A stretch of 17,133 nucleotides of DNA from Bacteroidota bacterium (GTDB lineage Bacteria > Bacteroidota > Bacteroidia > NS11-12g > UBA955): contig JAIYBO010000124.1 in assembly GCA_027488495.1 (NCBI GenBank), positions 1 through 17,133 on the forward strand, read 5' to 3'. Of this stretch, positions 1 to 8,700 are shown piece by piece. The notes under the pieces were generated by a model. That model ran no database searches. It was given only the letters and a program-made list of their open reading frames with translations, and was not told where the DNA came from. Every line of letters begins with the position of its first letter. Position 1 is the first letter of the stretch. The translations under genes and the position numbers were made by a program.

Positions 1-36
1 AAAAAACACCCCAAACAATAAAACGCGTTTTAGCAT
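1..36 (-). CDS. 5' end of a divergent gene with signal-peptide-like start (partial)
   Basis: Read on the minus strand, an ATG at 36-34 opens a frame that stays open to the window edge and encodes MLKRVLLFGVFF. This is a short basic n-region followed by a hydrophobic run, as at the start of a signal peptide or a membrane segment. A perfect Bacteroidota -7 element (TAAATTTG) lies 6 bases upstream, which supports a real start here. Only 12 codons are visible, so the product cannot be identified. The gene would be exported or membrane-bound and is transcribed divergently from ribF. Confidence 0.5.
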   Translation of the reverse strand, partial: MLKRVLLFGVFF

Positions 37-42
37 CTGCAA

Positions 43-50
43 CAAATTTA
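43..50 (-). promoter_or_regulatory. -7 promoter element of the divergent left-hand gene
   Basis: The minus strand reads TAAATTTG, an exact match to the Bacteroidota -7 consensus TAnnTTTG. It ends 6 bases before the ATG at 36-34. No TTG is present at the usual -33 distance, so the call rests on the -7 element and its position. Confidence 0.45.
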
Positions 51-65
51 CTCAACAACAAGAAC

Positions 66-92
66 TTGGCACAGTTATTTTACCGAAATTTG
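66..92 (+). promoter_or_regulatory. Possible weak promoter for ribF
   Basis: TTGG at 66-69 could serve as a -33 element. AAATTTGC at 86-93 contains the TTTG half of the -7 consensus but lacks the leading TA. The spacer is slightly short. The TTTG ends 8 bases before the ribF ATG, the same spacing seen at gldA. The call is tentative. Confidence 0.25.
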
Positions 93-100
93 CACCGCAG

Positions 101-1039
101 ATGAGTTCACGGCCCTACTACAACCCTTCAGAAATCCCTTCTACTCAACCTTTGGTAATTACACAGGGTACTTTCGATGGCGTGCATTTGGGACATCAAA
201 AGGTACTGAAACACGTGGTAACATTGGCCAAATCAAAAAATGCCAAAAGCCTGCTTATCACCTATCATCCTCACCCCCGATTGGTGATCGACCCAAGCAA
301 TCAAGACCTGAGAATGCTCAGCAGCATCGAAGAAAAAGCAAAAGCCGTGTACGACCTAGGTGTTGATTTTGTTTTGGTTTTACCATTCACCACCGAATTC
401 TCTCAAATGTCGCCCAGAGATTTTGTCGCCAAAATATTGGTTGAACAACTTCATGTCAACACCATCGTAATTGGTTACGACCACCGGTTTGGACGCAACA
501 GAGAAGGCGATTTCCATAGCCTTGTGGCCCTATCCAAAGAATTTCATTTCGATGTGGAGGAAATTCCCGCTTCAGAAATTGACGCCATTGCCATTAGCAG
601 CACCCGGATCCGCAAAGCGCTATCAAACAAACTCTTACAGGAGGCGAACCAATTACTCGGCAAACCATACATACTATCCGGTATCGTGGTTCAAGGCAAA
701 CAACTCGGCAGAACCATCGGTTTTCCAACGGCCAATGTAAAAATCAATGACCCTTACAAACTCATTCCGCCCCGAGGCGTATATGCAGGATATTGCATCG
801 TGGAAAATCAAACCCACAAAATGGTTTGCAACATCGGCGTGAGACCCACAGTGGATGGTGAACAATTGACCATCGAAGCCCACATTTTCGGATTTGACAA
901 AAACATCTACGACCAAGACATTTCATTGTTTTTGGTACAGTATTTGAGAAATGAGCAGAAGTTCGATTCATTGGACTCGCTCAAATCTCAGATACTTATT
1001 GATGCACAACAAGCCCAATCATTGGTCGTTTTGGATTAA
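101..1039 (+). CDS. ribF: Bifunctional riboflavin kinase / FAD synthetase (RibF)
   Basis: Phosphorylates riboflavin to FMN and adenylates FMN to FAD in the cytoplasm. The N-terminal nucleotidyltransferase domain shows GTFDGVHLGH at residues 23-32 with the HxGH signature (H29, H32), and ISSTRIR at about 165-171, the second nucleotide-binding motif. The C-terminal kinase domain (about 190-305) shows GRTIGFPTANV near residues 204-214 and PPRGVYAGYC about 20 residues later. At 312 aa it has the normal family length. The frame is open upstream without another ATG, and ATG 101 places the GTFDGVH motif at the usual distance from the N-terminus. It is first in its direction, divergent from the left-edge gene, and its 3' end overlaps the peptidase gene by 38 bases, so the two are probably co-transcribed. 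Confidence 0.96.
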   Translation: MSSRPYYNPSEIPSTQPLVITQGTFDGVHLGHQKVLKHVVTLAKSKNAKSLLITYHPHPRLVIDPSNQDLRMLSSIEEKAKAVYDLGVDFVLVLPFTTEFSQMSPRDFVAKILVEQLHVNTIVIGYDHRFGRNREGDFHSLVALSKEFHFDVEEIPASEIDAIAISSTRIRKALSNKLLQEANQLLGKPYILSGIVVQGKQLGRTIGFPTANVKINDPYKLIPPRGVYAGYCIVENQTHKMVCNIGVRPTVDGEQLTIEAHIFGFDKNIYDQDISLFLVQYLRNEQKFDSLDSLKSQILIDAQQAQSLVVLD

Positions 1040-1880
1040 ATCCACCTGCCTTTTGCTGATTTTCTTATCAGTAAAGCCCGCATTTTCGCAGGAAGACGAT
1101 GGAGAATTTGAGGACGAAGAATACGGCGATTTCATTGTAGAGGATTCATCATGGATGAAATCCACAGACTCTGTTCAACTGTACTACGAGGAAGGGGAAT
1201 TCACCATACCCGGCATGCTACCTGAATATGATTTTTATGCATTTTGGGACACAATGCATGTGGATGCCTACCGGTTCGACCTGAGAAAACTTCAAGAAAC
1301 CATTCCATTAACAATTCTAGAAATGGATTGCGACTTCGCCATGCCCATTTACGGCAGAACCAATTCACCTTTTGGGTGGCGACATGGCAGACCACACACC
1401 GGTATCGACCTCCAACTAAGAACTGGAGATTCTGTTTATGCTGCATTTGACGGGGTAGTTAGAATGAGCAAATACTATAATGGCTATGGGAATTGCGTTG
1501 TAGTTCGCCACTACAATGGCCTCGAAACATTGTACGCTCACTTGAGCAAACTCGATGTCCGTCCGGGCACACTCGTAAATGCTGGCCAATTATTGGGACT
1601 TGGCGGATCAACAGGACATAGTACCGGTCCGCATTTGCATTTTGAAATCAGATTTTTGGGAAGGCCCCTAAACCCAACCGCAGTGATTGACTTCCCCAAC
1701 GAAACGGTGAAAACAGACACCCTAAACGTGGAGTCGAAGATTTTTCAGATGCCAGCAGGTAGCTATCACTACAAAAAACGCAGAGGTTCTTATCGCCGGG
1801 GCAGGTCCAAATCTAGAAAAAGAAGATATTCTTACCACATTAGAATAGAAGAAGTGTCTCAATCGTTATACAGAGTATAA
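1002..1880 (+). CDS. Exported M23 (LytM-type) metallopeptidase
   Basis: Probable zinc endopeptidase acting on peptidoglycan cross-links in the periplasm. The ATG at 1002 is preferred over ATG 951 because it places a signal peptide (about residues 1-30, ending PAFSQ) at the N-terminus; the protein is then 292 aa. An acidic stretch follows (about residues 32-50). The peptidase domain starts near residue 110 with the SPFGWRHGRPHTGID region. Zinc ligands are H132, D136 and H213; H180 (in YAHLS) and H211 (in HLH) are the catalytic histidines. All are present, so it should be active. The C-terminal tail (about 255-280) is very rich in Arg/Lys and ends in a segment that faintly resembles the start of a LysM domain. 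The gene overlaps ribF by 38 bases. The exact substrate is unknown. Confidence 0.88.
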   Translation: MHNKPNHWSFWIKSTCLLLIFLSVKPAFSQEDDGEFEDEEYGDFIVEDSSWMKSTDSVQLYYEEGEFTIPGMLPEYDFYAFWDTMHVDAYRFDLRKLQETIPLTILEMDCDFAMPIYGRTNSPFGWRHGRPHTGIDLQLRTGDSVYAAFDGVVRMSKYYNGYGNCVVVRHYNGLETLYAHLSKLDVRPGTLVNAGQLLGLGGSTGHSTGPHLHFEIRFLGRPLNPTAVIDFPNETVKTDTLNVESKIFQMPAGSYHYKKRRGSYRRGRSKSRKRRYSYHIRIEEVSQSLYRV

Positions 1881-1883
1881 AAG

Positions 1884-1900
1884 GTTGAGTTGATTCAACT
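1884..1900 (+). promoter_or_regulatory. Inverted repeat ahead of gldA: operator or weak terminator
   Basis: AGTTGA (1888-1893) and TCAACT (1895-1900) form a perfect 6-base inverted repeat around one base. Alternatively GTTGA (1884-1888) pairs with TCAAC (1895-1899) as a 5-base stem with a 6-base loop, followed by the T-rich run ATTTTTGTATTTT. It begins 3 bases after the peptidase stop codon and abuts the -7 element of gldA. It could be a protein-binding site overlapping that promoter or a weak intrinsic terminator of the ribF unit. The stem is A/T-rich, so termination would be inefficient. Confidence 0.35.
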
Positions 1901-1907
1901 ATTTTTG
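1900..1907 (+). promoter_or_regulatory. -7 promoter element for the gldA operon
   Basis: TATTTTTG is an exact match to the Bacteroidota -7 consensus TAnnTTTG. It ends 8 bases before the GTG start of gldA, implying a leader of only a few bases. No convincing -33 TTG is seen at the normal distance. Confidence 0.45.
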
Positions 1908-1915
1908 TATTTTCT

Positions 1916-2638
1916 GTGAGCATACAAGTCAATCATTTATCGAAACGCTACGGCAGTCAAATGGCTGTGAACGACATTTCGTTCAACATTCCATCAGGCG
2001 AAATCGTGGGATTTTTGGGACCAAACGGTGCTGGAAAATCCACAACGATGAAAATATTAACCGGCTACATCCCGGCTTCTCAGGGCGATGCCGTTGTTTG
2101 TGGCCTCAACCTCAATACAGATAGCTTGGCTGTGAGAAAACTCGTGGGATATTTACCCGAACATAACCCCTTGTACCTCGACATGTATGTTACGGAGTAT
2201 TTGCTATTTGCCGCGGGGATTGCGGGTGTCAAAAACCCCAAAAGTGCCCTGGAAAAATCCATTGAGCTTACACAGTTAGCCCCCGAAAGAAACAAAAAAA
2301 TCTCTCAACTCTCTAAAGGGTATAGACAACGTGTGGGTTTGGCGCAAGCGTTGATCCATGATCCTCAAGTACTCATTCTAGACGAACCTACCTCGGGCCT
2401 AGACCCAAACCAAGTGGTGGAAATGAGAAATGTGATCAAGAATCTCGGCAAAGACAAAACCGTTTTACTGAGCACCCACATCATGCAAGAAGTTGAAGCC
2501 ATGTGCAACCGCGTGATATTGATCAATAAAGGAAAAATTGTGGCCGATGATTCACTGCAAGGATTGAAAAATTCATCACCCTCAGAATCTCTGGAATCCA
2601 TCTTTAGACAATTAACCAGCCATGTGGGAAATATTTAA
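1916..2638 (+). CDS. gldA: Gliding-motility ABC transporter ATP-binding subunit GldA, short form
   Basis: ATPase subunit of the GldA-GldF-GldG ABC complex at the inner membrane, required for gliding in Flavobacterium johnsoniae; its substrate is not known. All nucleotide-binding motifs are intact: Walker A GPNGAGKST at 35-43, signature LSKGY at 132-136, Walker B ending D156-E157, and the H-loop at H188 (LSTH). The conserved GldA stretch GYLPEHNPLYLDMYV is present. The start is GTG at 1916, giving MSIQV, which fits the usual GldA N-terminus. At 240 aa the protein is short; family members have about 300. From memory of the family, the region missing lies between the ATPase core (ending near KIVADDSLQ) and the terminal LExxFRxLT motif, which is kept. 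It is followed by gldF with a 17-base overlap. Assignment to GldA rather than a generic ABC ATPase rests mainly on the adjacent gldF and gldG. Confidence 0.88.
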   Translation: MSIQVNHLSKRYGSQMAVNDISFNIPSGEIVGFLGPNGAGKSTTMKILTGYIPASQGDAVVCGLNLNTDSLAVRKLVGYLPEHNPLYLDMYVTEYLLFAAGIAGVKNPKSALEKSIELTQLAPERNKKISQLSKGYRQRVGLAQALIHDPQVLILDEPTSGLDPNQVVEMRNVIKNLGKDKTVLLSTHIMQEVEAMCNRVILINKGKIVADDSLQGLKNSSPSESLESIFRQLTSHVGNI

Positions 2639-3350
2639 AAAAGAAATTCGCAGCTTTTTGGGCTCTTTCATTGCCTATATAGTGATGGGTGTTTTTCTCA
2701 TCATTACTGGCATTTTCATGTGGCTCATCCAAGGAAATAACGTGCTAGACCTTGGCGTCGCTAGCCTACAAGTGATGTTCAACATCGCCCCCTACATTCT
2801 CATCTTTTTGGTTTCAGCCATTACGATGCGAAGCCTCAGCGAAGAACGCAGATTGGGCACCATTGAAATATTGACCACCCGTCCGGTGAGTGACATTTCC
2901 ATTTTGATGGGCAAATATTTGGCTGCCGTAGCACTCATCGTTTTTACTTTGCTACCCACCCTATTCTATTACTACACCATCCACTCTTTGGCCGACCCTT
3001 TACAAGGTATCGACACGGGTGGGACATGGGGTTCTTATCTCGGTTTGATTTTGCTTGCCGCCAGTTATGCAAGCATAGGTATGTTTGCCTCTTCTCTCAC
3101 CGACAACCAAATTGTTTCACTGATTATTTCAATGGTACTTTGTTTCTTTTGGTACGGCGTTCTAAACCTGCTTGGCGATATAAAAGCGCTTGATGCCATT
3201 GGCAAGAGCCTTGAGTGGTTTGGCTTGGATTTCCATTACCAATCAATCAGCCGTGGTGTTCTAGATACACGAGATATCATTTACTTTTTGGGTTTCATCG
3301 CCACGTTTATCGGTGGTACTAAGTTGGTCTTTGAAAGCAGAAAATGGTGA
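2622..3350 (+). CDS. gldF: Gliding-motility ABC transporter permease GldF
   Basis: Integral membrane subunit of the GldAFG complex, an ABC-2 type permease. At 242 aa it matches the family length. It opens with MWEIFKKEIRSFLGSFIAYI, typical of GldF, where a short cytoplasmic helix leads into the first membrane span. About six hydrophobic segments are visible, near residues 15-35, 55-75, 100-120, 140-160, 165-190 and 220-236. The loop RSLSEERRLGTIEILTTRPV (about residues 68-87) is the coupling-helix region that contacts the ATPase in this class. Its ATG lies inside the end of gldA (17-base overlap) and its TGA shares an A with an ATG of gldG, so the three subunits are probably translationally coupled. 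Confidence 0.93.
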   Translation: MWEIFKKEIRSFLGSFIAYIVMGVFLIITGIFMWLIQGNNVLDLGVASLQVMFNIAPYILIFLVSAITMRSLSEERRLGTIEILTTRPVSDISILMGKYLAAVALIVFTLLPTLFYYYTIHSLADPLQGIDTGGTWGSYLGLILLAASYASIGMFASSLTDNQIVSLIISMVLCFFWYGVLNLLGDIKALDAIGKSLEWFGLDFHYQSISRGVLDTRDIIYFLGFIATFIGGTKLVFESRKW

Positions 3351-5113
3351 TGAAAAAGTATAACCATCGCAACCAATCCCTATTAGAATTCATCACTCTT
3401 TTGGTGGTGGTAGTTGTTGCCAATGTCCTTGGGAATTTCTACTATAAGCGCATCGACTTAACCAGCGAAAATCGCTACACGCTCTCCGAAACCAGCAAAA
3501 AACTGTCTGCTGGGCTCAAAGAAAAACTGTATTTTAGGTTGTACCTGGATGGCGAAATGTCGGCCCGATTCAAAAACCTCAGAAATGAAATTCGAGATAT
3601 GGCCTATGAGTTTAGAGAACTCTCTGGCAGAAAAATTGAAATTGAAATCATCGACCCTTTTGAAGGCAAACTCACATCAGAAATTTCAGGCATTTTAGAG
3701 GATTTCCAATCCAGAGGGATACTCCATCAGCGCGATATCGACGATGAGGGCAGCAATTCAACGGTCATTAAAAACATCATCCCCGGCGCAGAGGTAAGTT
3801 ATGCTGGCAAAACCGTAGCAATCAATTTTTACGAACATGATGTAGCCCTTGATGCCGACAACAACATCAAAAGAGCCATCGACAATGTAGAGTACGAAAT
3901 TGCCAACGGATTGAGGCAATGCATCTTAGACAAATCCAAAAACATCGCAGTTGCAGACGGATCGGGTGAAATGATCGACAACCGTGTGGCAGACTTCGCT
4001 CAGGAATTGAGTAAATACTACAATGTTTCGGCATTGAACTTGAATGTTTCAGACCCAAAATCGGCGGAACCTTTTGTAGAAAAACTGAAAGCGCTCTCTA
4101 ACCCAGACGATGCCGGCAGTGTTTTGATAGAAAGTCTGCAAAAACGCTTGAATCTGAACGACTTGTTGCTTGTAATCAAACCTGCCAAAGATTACACACC
4201 CGCAGAATTGTATTTGATCGATCAATTTGCCTTGAAAGGCGGAAAAGTCATTTGGATGATAGATCCTGTACACGCCGAGATCGACAGCTTTGAAAACAAC
4301 AGCCAACTCATCGCCATGGACAATCAGTTGGAAAACATTTCCGCATCGCTGTTTCATTACGGTGTAAAACTGGAAACCACTTTGCTCATGGACGCCAATT
4401 GCAATGCGATCCCTATCCCTGTTGGTGGAAGACCTGAGATGATAGATTTCTATTATTTCCCAGTATTCATGGCATCTACATCACCACACATCATCAACAG
4501 AAACGTGGGTCCAATTTGGGGTCAATTCCCGGGTACGCTGACAGCCAAATCAAAAACGAACTTAAACATCACTCCGTTGTTGAGCAGTTCGCCATATACA
4601 AAAACCATCCAAGCGCCTGCCACTGTTGACTTGGAAACCGCTTATATGCAGTCTCGAGACGATCGTTATCGCTCTACTTTGAGGGGCGGTAGCAAACTGT
4701 CGGGCGTACTCATGGAAGGCAAATTCGAATCACCTTTCATTTACCAAAAACATTACGATGGCGTGCCGTTCATACCCAATGGCAATAGCAAAATGATTGT
4801 AATTGCCGATGGCGATATCATGCGAAATGGCATATCTGGTAGAGGTGGCATTTACCCAACCGGTTTTGATCGATTCACAAAAACCACTTTTGCCAACAAA
4901 AAATTCTTGCTCAATTGTATCGATTATTTGATCGACGACAATGGCTTGATTGAGATTAGGGCGAAAGAAAAAACTTTGCGTTTGTTAGACAGCGAAAAAA
5001 CCCGTCTCGAACGCAGTTATTGGCAATGGTTCAACTTGCTTGCACCTTTGAGCAGCATCTTGGCCTTTGGCATTTTAAATCACATTTTACGCAAACGCAA
5101 ATACCAAGTTTAA
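3350..5113 (+). CDS. gldG: Gliding-motility-associated ABC transporter component GldG
   Basis: Auxiliary membrane-anchored subunit of the GldAFG complex. The N-terminus has one membrane span (about residues 11-30) followed by the hallmark RIDLTSENRYTLSETSKKL. A long soluble, presumably periplasmic region follows, of the ABC-transporter auxiliary (PF09822-like) type. A second span lies near the C-terminus (about 560-580), ending in the basic tail RKRKYQV. ATG 3350 overlaps the gldF stop as TGATG, which favours it over ATG 3344, two codons upstream; the protein is 587 aa, close to family length. The soluble region probably resembles a class I amidotransferase-like fold, as in related proteins, but no catalytic site is claimed. 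The stop codon lies 4 bases before ruvA. Confidence 0.92.
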   Translation: MKKYNHRNQSLLEFITLLVVVVVANVLGNFYYKRIDLTSENRYTLSETSKKLSAGLKEKLYFRLYLDGEMSARFKNLRNEIRDMAYEFRELSGRKIEIEIIDPFEGKLTSEISGILEDFQSRGILHQRDIDDEGSNSTVIKNIIPGAEVSYAGKTVAINFYEHDVALDADNNIKRAIDNVEYEIANGLRQCILDKSKNIAVADGSGEMIDNRVADFAQELSKYYNVSALNLNVSDPKSAEPFVEKLKALSNPDDAGSVLIESLQKRLNLNDLLLVIKPAKDYTPAELYLIDQFALKGGKVIWMIDPVHAEIDSFENNSQLIAMDNQLENISASLFHYGVKLETTLLMDANCNAIPIPVGGRPEMIDFYYFPVFMASTSPHIINRNVGPIWGQFPGTLTAKSKTNLNITPLLSSSPYTKTIQAPATVDLETAYMQSRDDRYRSTLRGGSKLSGVLMEGKFESPFIYQKHYDGVPFIPNGNSKMIVIADGDIMRNGISGRGGIYPTGFDRFTKTTFANKKFLLNCIDYLIDDNGLIEIRAKEKTLRLLDSEKTRLERSYWQWFNLLAPLSSILAFGILNHILRKRKYQV

Positions 5114-5117
5114 ACAC

Positions 5118-5720
5118 ATGTACGATTTCATAGAAGGAAACATTGAATCTTTGAATCCCACGCATGTGGTGATTGGCAATCAAGGATTGGGTTATATCGC
5201 CGCAATCAGCCTAACCACCTATGAAAAAATCAAAGGGCATAAAACGGCGAGGTTATTTGTTGATCTGTTGTTCAAGGTGGAAAATCAAAGCCCCGTTTCG
5301 ATGAACCTTTACGCGTTTGCCGACCCCGATGAACGTCACATGTTCAGAATGCTCACCAGTGTATCGGGTGTAGGCAACAATACTGCGATGTTGATGTTAA
5401 GCAGCTTGGCCCCCGACGATCTGGCATCAGCCATACTCAATGGCAACGTTGGCCTATTGAAGAGCATTAAAGGGATTGGAGAAAAAAGTGCTCAAAGGAT
5501 CGTGCTAGAATTGAGAGACAAAATGGCCGTGGGGAAAAAATCCATGGGATTTGGTATGCAATCTGGCGTGAGCGATCATTTCTCTGAAGCCTTGGCCGCA
5601 CTCACTACATTGGGCTACCAAAAAGCCAATGCGGAAAAAGCCCTGATGAAAATCAGCAAGGAATTGGGTGGCACCGCAACCATAGAAGAATTGATAAAAA
5701 ATTCACTGAAAATACTTTAA
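5118..5720 (+). CDS. ruvA: Holliday junction branch migration protein RuvA
   Basis: RuvA binds four-way DNA junctions as a tetramer and loads the RuvB helicase for branch migration in recombinational repair. The 200 aa length is normal. Domain I (about 1-62) is the OB fold, opening MYDFIEGNIESL. Domain II (about 65-140) carries two helix-hairpin-helix motifs, seen as TSVSGVGNNTAM and KSIKGIGEKSAQRIVLELRD. Domain III (about 152-200), which contacts RuvB, is a small helical bundle with SEALAALTTLGYQ. The gene starts 4 bases after gldG. Its product has no known link to secretion, but ruvA beside sprA is, as I recall, also the arrangement in Flavobacterium johnsoniae. No ruvB or ruvC is in the window. 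Confidence 0.97.
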   Translation: MYDFIEGNIESLNPTHVVIGNQGLGYIAAISLTTYEKIKGHKTARLFVDLLFKVENQSPVSMNLYAFADPDERHMFRMLTSVSGVGNNTAMLMLSSLAPDDLASAILNGNVGLLKSIKGIGEKSAQRIVLELRDKMAVGKKSMGFGMQSGVSDHFSEALAALTTLGYQKANAEKALMKISKELGGTATIEELIKNSLKIL

Positions 5721-5786
5721 CTTGCAAAACCGACCAAAATTACGCCTATTCGCAAAACAGCTACGCAACGATTAGAAGTTTACAGC

Positions 5787-8700
5787 ATGAAGTTTTACGC
5801 AATACCTGCACGCGACCGCCGAAAAATGATTTCATTTGGCATGTTGTTGCTTGGCTTTTTGATTGGATTTAGCCAACATATTTCCGCACAATCGGATACC
5901 AATTCGCTGCGTTACAAAATCAACCAGCAAAACAATCCAGGCAGCAAAATCGACTTGGAAAACCCCATCAAAACCGAATGGAGGTACAACGCACGCGAAA
6001 ACCGATACGAAGGCTTTAGAAATCTCGGTTCTTTGAGTTATCCCACAGGCGAATCCATATCAGTCACCGAATATTTTCAAAAACAAGCCAAATTAGACCA
6101 AGAATCCTACTTCCGAAATAAATCTCAAAGTGCTTATGCGTTGGGATCCAACAAAGGAGTGAGCGACTTAATCAAAGCCGAGTTAAACAATCCCACTGTT
6201 TCCAAAATATTTGGAGAGGGCGGCGTAGACTTCCAACTCAATGGCAGTGCCATGGTGAAATTGGGCGGTAGCATCAACGTGAACCGCAACCCCAATTTCT
6301 CTAAAAGACAGCAACGATATTTTGTACCGGTTTTTGACCAACAAATGCAAATCAGCGCCAATGGCAGTGTGGGAGAATTTGTGAAGCTTGGTATTAACTA
6401 CGATACTGAAGCCGCATTTGAATTTGACAACCAAACCAATTTGGGTTGGAAAGGCAAACCAGACGGAATCCTCAAAGACGTACAAGTGGGTAATGTAAAC
6501 TTAAACCTACCCACACAGTTGATCAAACCAGCCAATAGCTTGTTTGGCTTTTCAAACACCATGCAGTTTGGAAAAACCACGATCAAAACGGTTTTCTCTC
6601 AAAACAAGGGACAAAGTACAGAAACGGTGCTGAAAGGCGGTGCGCAGATGAATGAGTTTAAAATCACCGCAGACAACTACGACCAAAACAAGCACTTTTT
6701 CTTATCCCAATTTTTCCGTGAAAATTACAACAAATCGTTAGAAAACTTGCCCATCGTTGCCAGCGGCGTGATCATCAACCGAGTAGAGGTTTGGGTTACG
6801 AATAGAAATGCCAACGTTGAAACACCCCGCGACATTCTCGCATTTCAAGACTTGGGTGAAGCCAACCCCTATCGCACAGCGTTGGGTAATTCCCCATTAC
6901 CACAATCAAGTAATGGTGCAAACAGTTTATATGCAAAAATTACAGCCGACCCAGACGTAAGAATGACTGGTAAGGCCATTGACCGTGTGTTTGCCAACAT
7001 GCCTTATTTTGAGCAAACGGTGGATTTCGACATGCTCAATTACGCACGTCAGTTAACCGACAAAGAATTCAGCTTGAATTCTCAATTGGGCTATATCTCT
7101 TTGAATCAACCGCTGAACAACGATGAAATTCTTGCCGTTGCATTTGAATACACTTACAACGGAGAGGTATTCCAAGTGGGAGAATTTTCTCGCGACGTTG
7201 CACCGGGCAATCAACAACTGTTGTTTTTGAAAATGTTGAAAGGCAACACCATCAGAACCCGACTTCCAATGTGGAAGCTGATGATGAAAAACATCTACGC
7301 ATTGAACACTTACAGTTTGAGCCTGGAAGATTTTAAACTCAATTTGATCTATGCAGATGATACAACCGGTGGCGATTACAATTACTTACCCATTGGAAAT
7401 GCGAATTGCCCTGCCCTAATAAATGGAAATCCATTGATCCGCGTAATGGGCTTAGACAAACTGAACAGACAGCAAGAAGCCAAGCCCGATGGTGTTTTCG
7501 ATGCCATCGAAGGCCTCACTGTAAATACACAATACGCAAGAATCATATTCCCAGTAACTGAACCATTTGGAGATTTCTTGAGGGATCAGTTCAACGGCAG
7601 AAACGATTTGGGCGATTACTATTGTTACGATGCCTTGTACGACAGTACAAAATGGCTCGCTCAACAAGATGTAAAGCACAACAAGTTCTTTCTTCAAGGA
7701 AGCTACAAAAGCAGCAATGGCGCCGAATTATTCCTAGGAACTACCAATCTTCAACGAGGCTCGGTGCGGGTAACCGCCAATGGAAGACCTTTAACAGAAG
7801 GCATGGACTACGAAGTAGACTATGCATTGGGCAGGGTTAAAATCATCAATGAAGGATTGTTGAGAGGTGGTGCAGAAATCAGGGCCAGTGCAGACGGACA
7901 GAGCTTCTTCAACATTCAACAAAAGACATTACTCGGTGGTAGGGTTGAACATAAGTTCAATAAAAAATTGATTGTTGGTGGTACCGCCCTTCACATGTAT
8001 GAAAGACCATTAACCACCAAAACCAATTTCAACGAAGAACCTCTGCTCAATACAATCATTGGCGCGGATGTGGCCTACAGCTCGAAATCCAGGTTTTTAA
8101 CAAAAATCATCGATGCACTGCCCTTCTTGGAAACAAAGGAAACATCGAACATTACCGCTTACGGTGAATTTGCGAAAATCTTCCCCCACAACCACAAATC
8201 ACAGGGCGATCAGAGAGGTGTATCCAACCTTGAAGACTTTGAAAACGCAGAACTCACCAATGACCTAAAAAACATCAGCAATTGGGTTACTGCGTCCATT
8301 CCACAAAAACAAGAAGACAAATTCCCCGATACGAAAAACTCCGACAAGTTGACTTGGATGAATCACCACGCGGCGATGAGTTTTTACACCATTGATCAAT
8401 TGTTTTATCGTGACAACGATATGCCCGACAACATCAAACAGCGTGTAGACAACATTCTCAGCGACCCCTTCCAACGCCAAGTAGACCAACGTGAACTTTT
8501 CCCCCAAAGAAATTTCCCTCAAGGAACACCCACCATATTACCTACTTTGGACATGTACTTCAGACCCGCCGTTCGAGGTATGTACAACTATAACAGCGAT
8601 CCTTCACAAATTAACGACAAGGGACAACTCTTGAATCCGGAGCTCAGCTGGGGTGGTATAACTAGAAAAATCGACCAAAATGATTTTGAAGCTGCCAACA

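Noticed and set aside
951..1001. Upstream ATG start for the M23 peptidase
   Set aside because: It would add 17 residues ahead of a clear signal peptide and increase the overlap with ribF; ATG 1002 puts the signal peptide at the N-terminus.
5721..5786. Promoter or terminator between ruvA and sprA
   Set aside because: The spacer has a TTGC near its left end and a TTTA near the sprA start, but no TAnnTTTG element at a sensible spacing and no GC-rich hairpin with a T-run.
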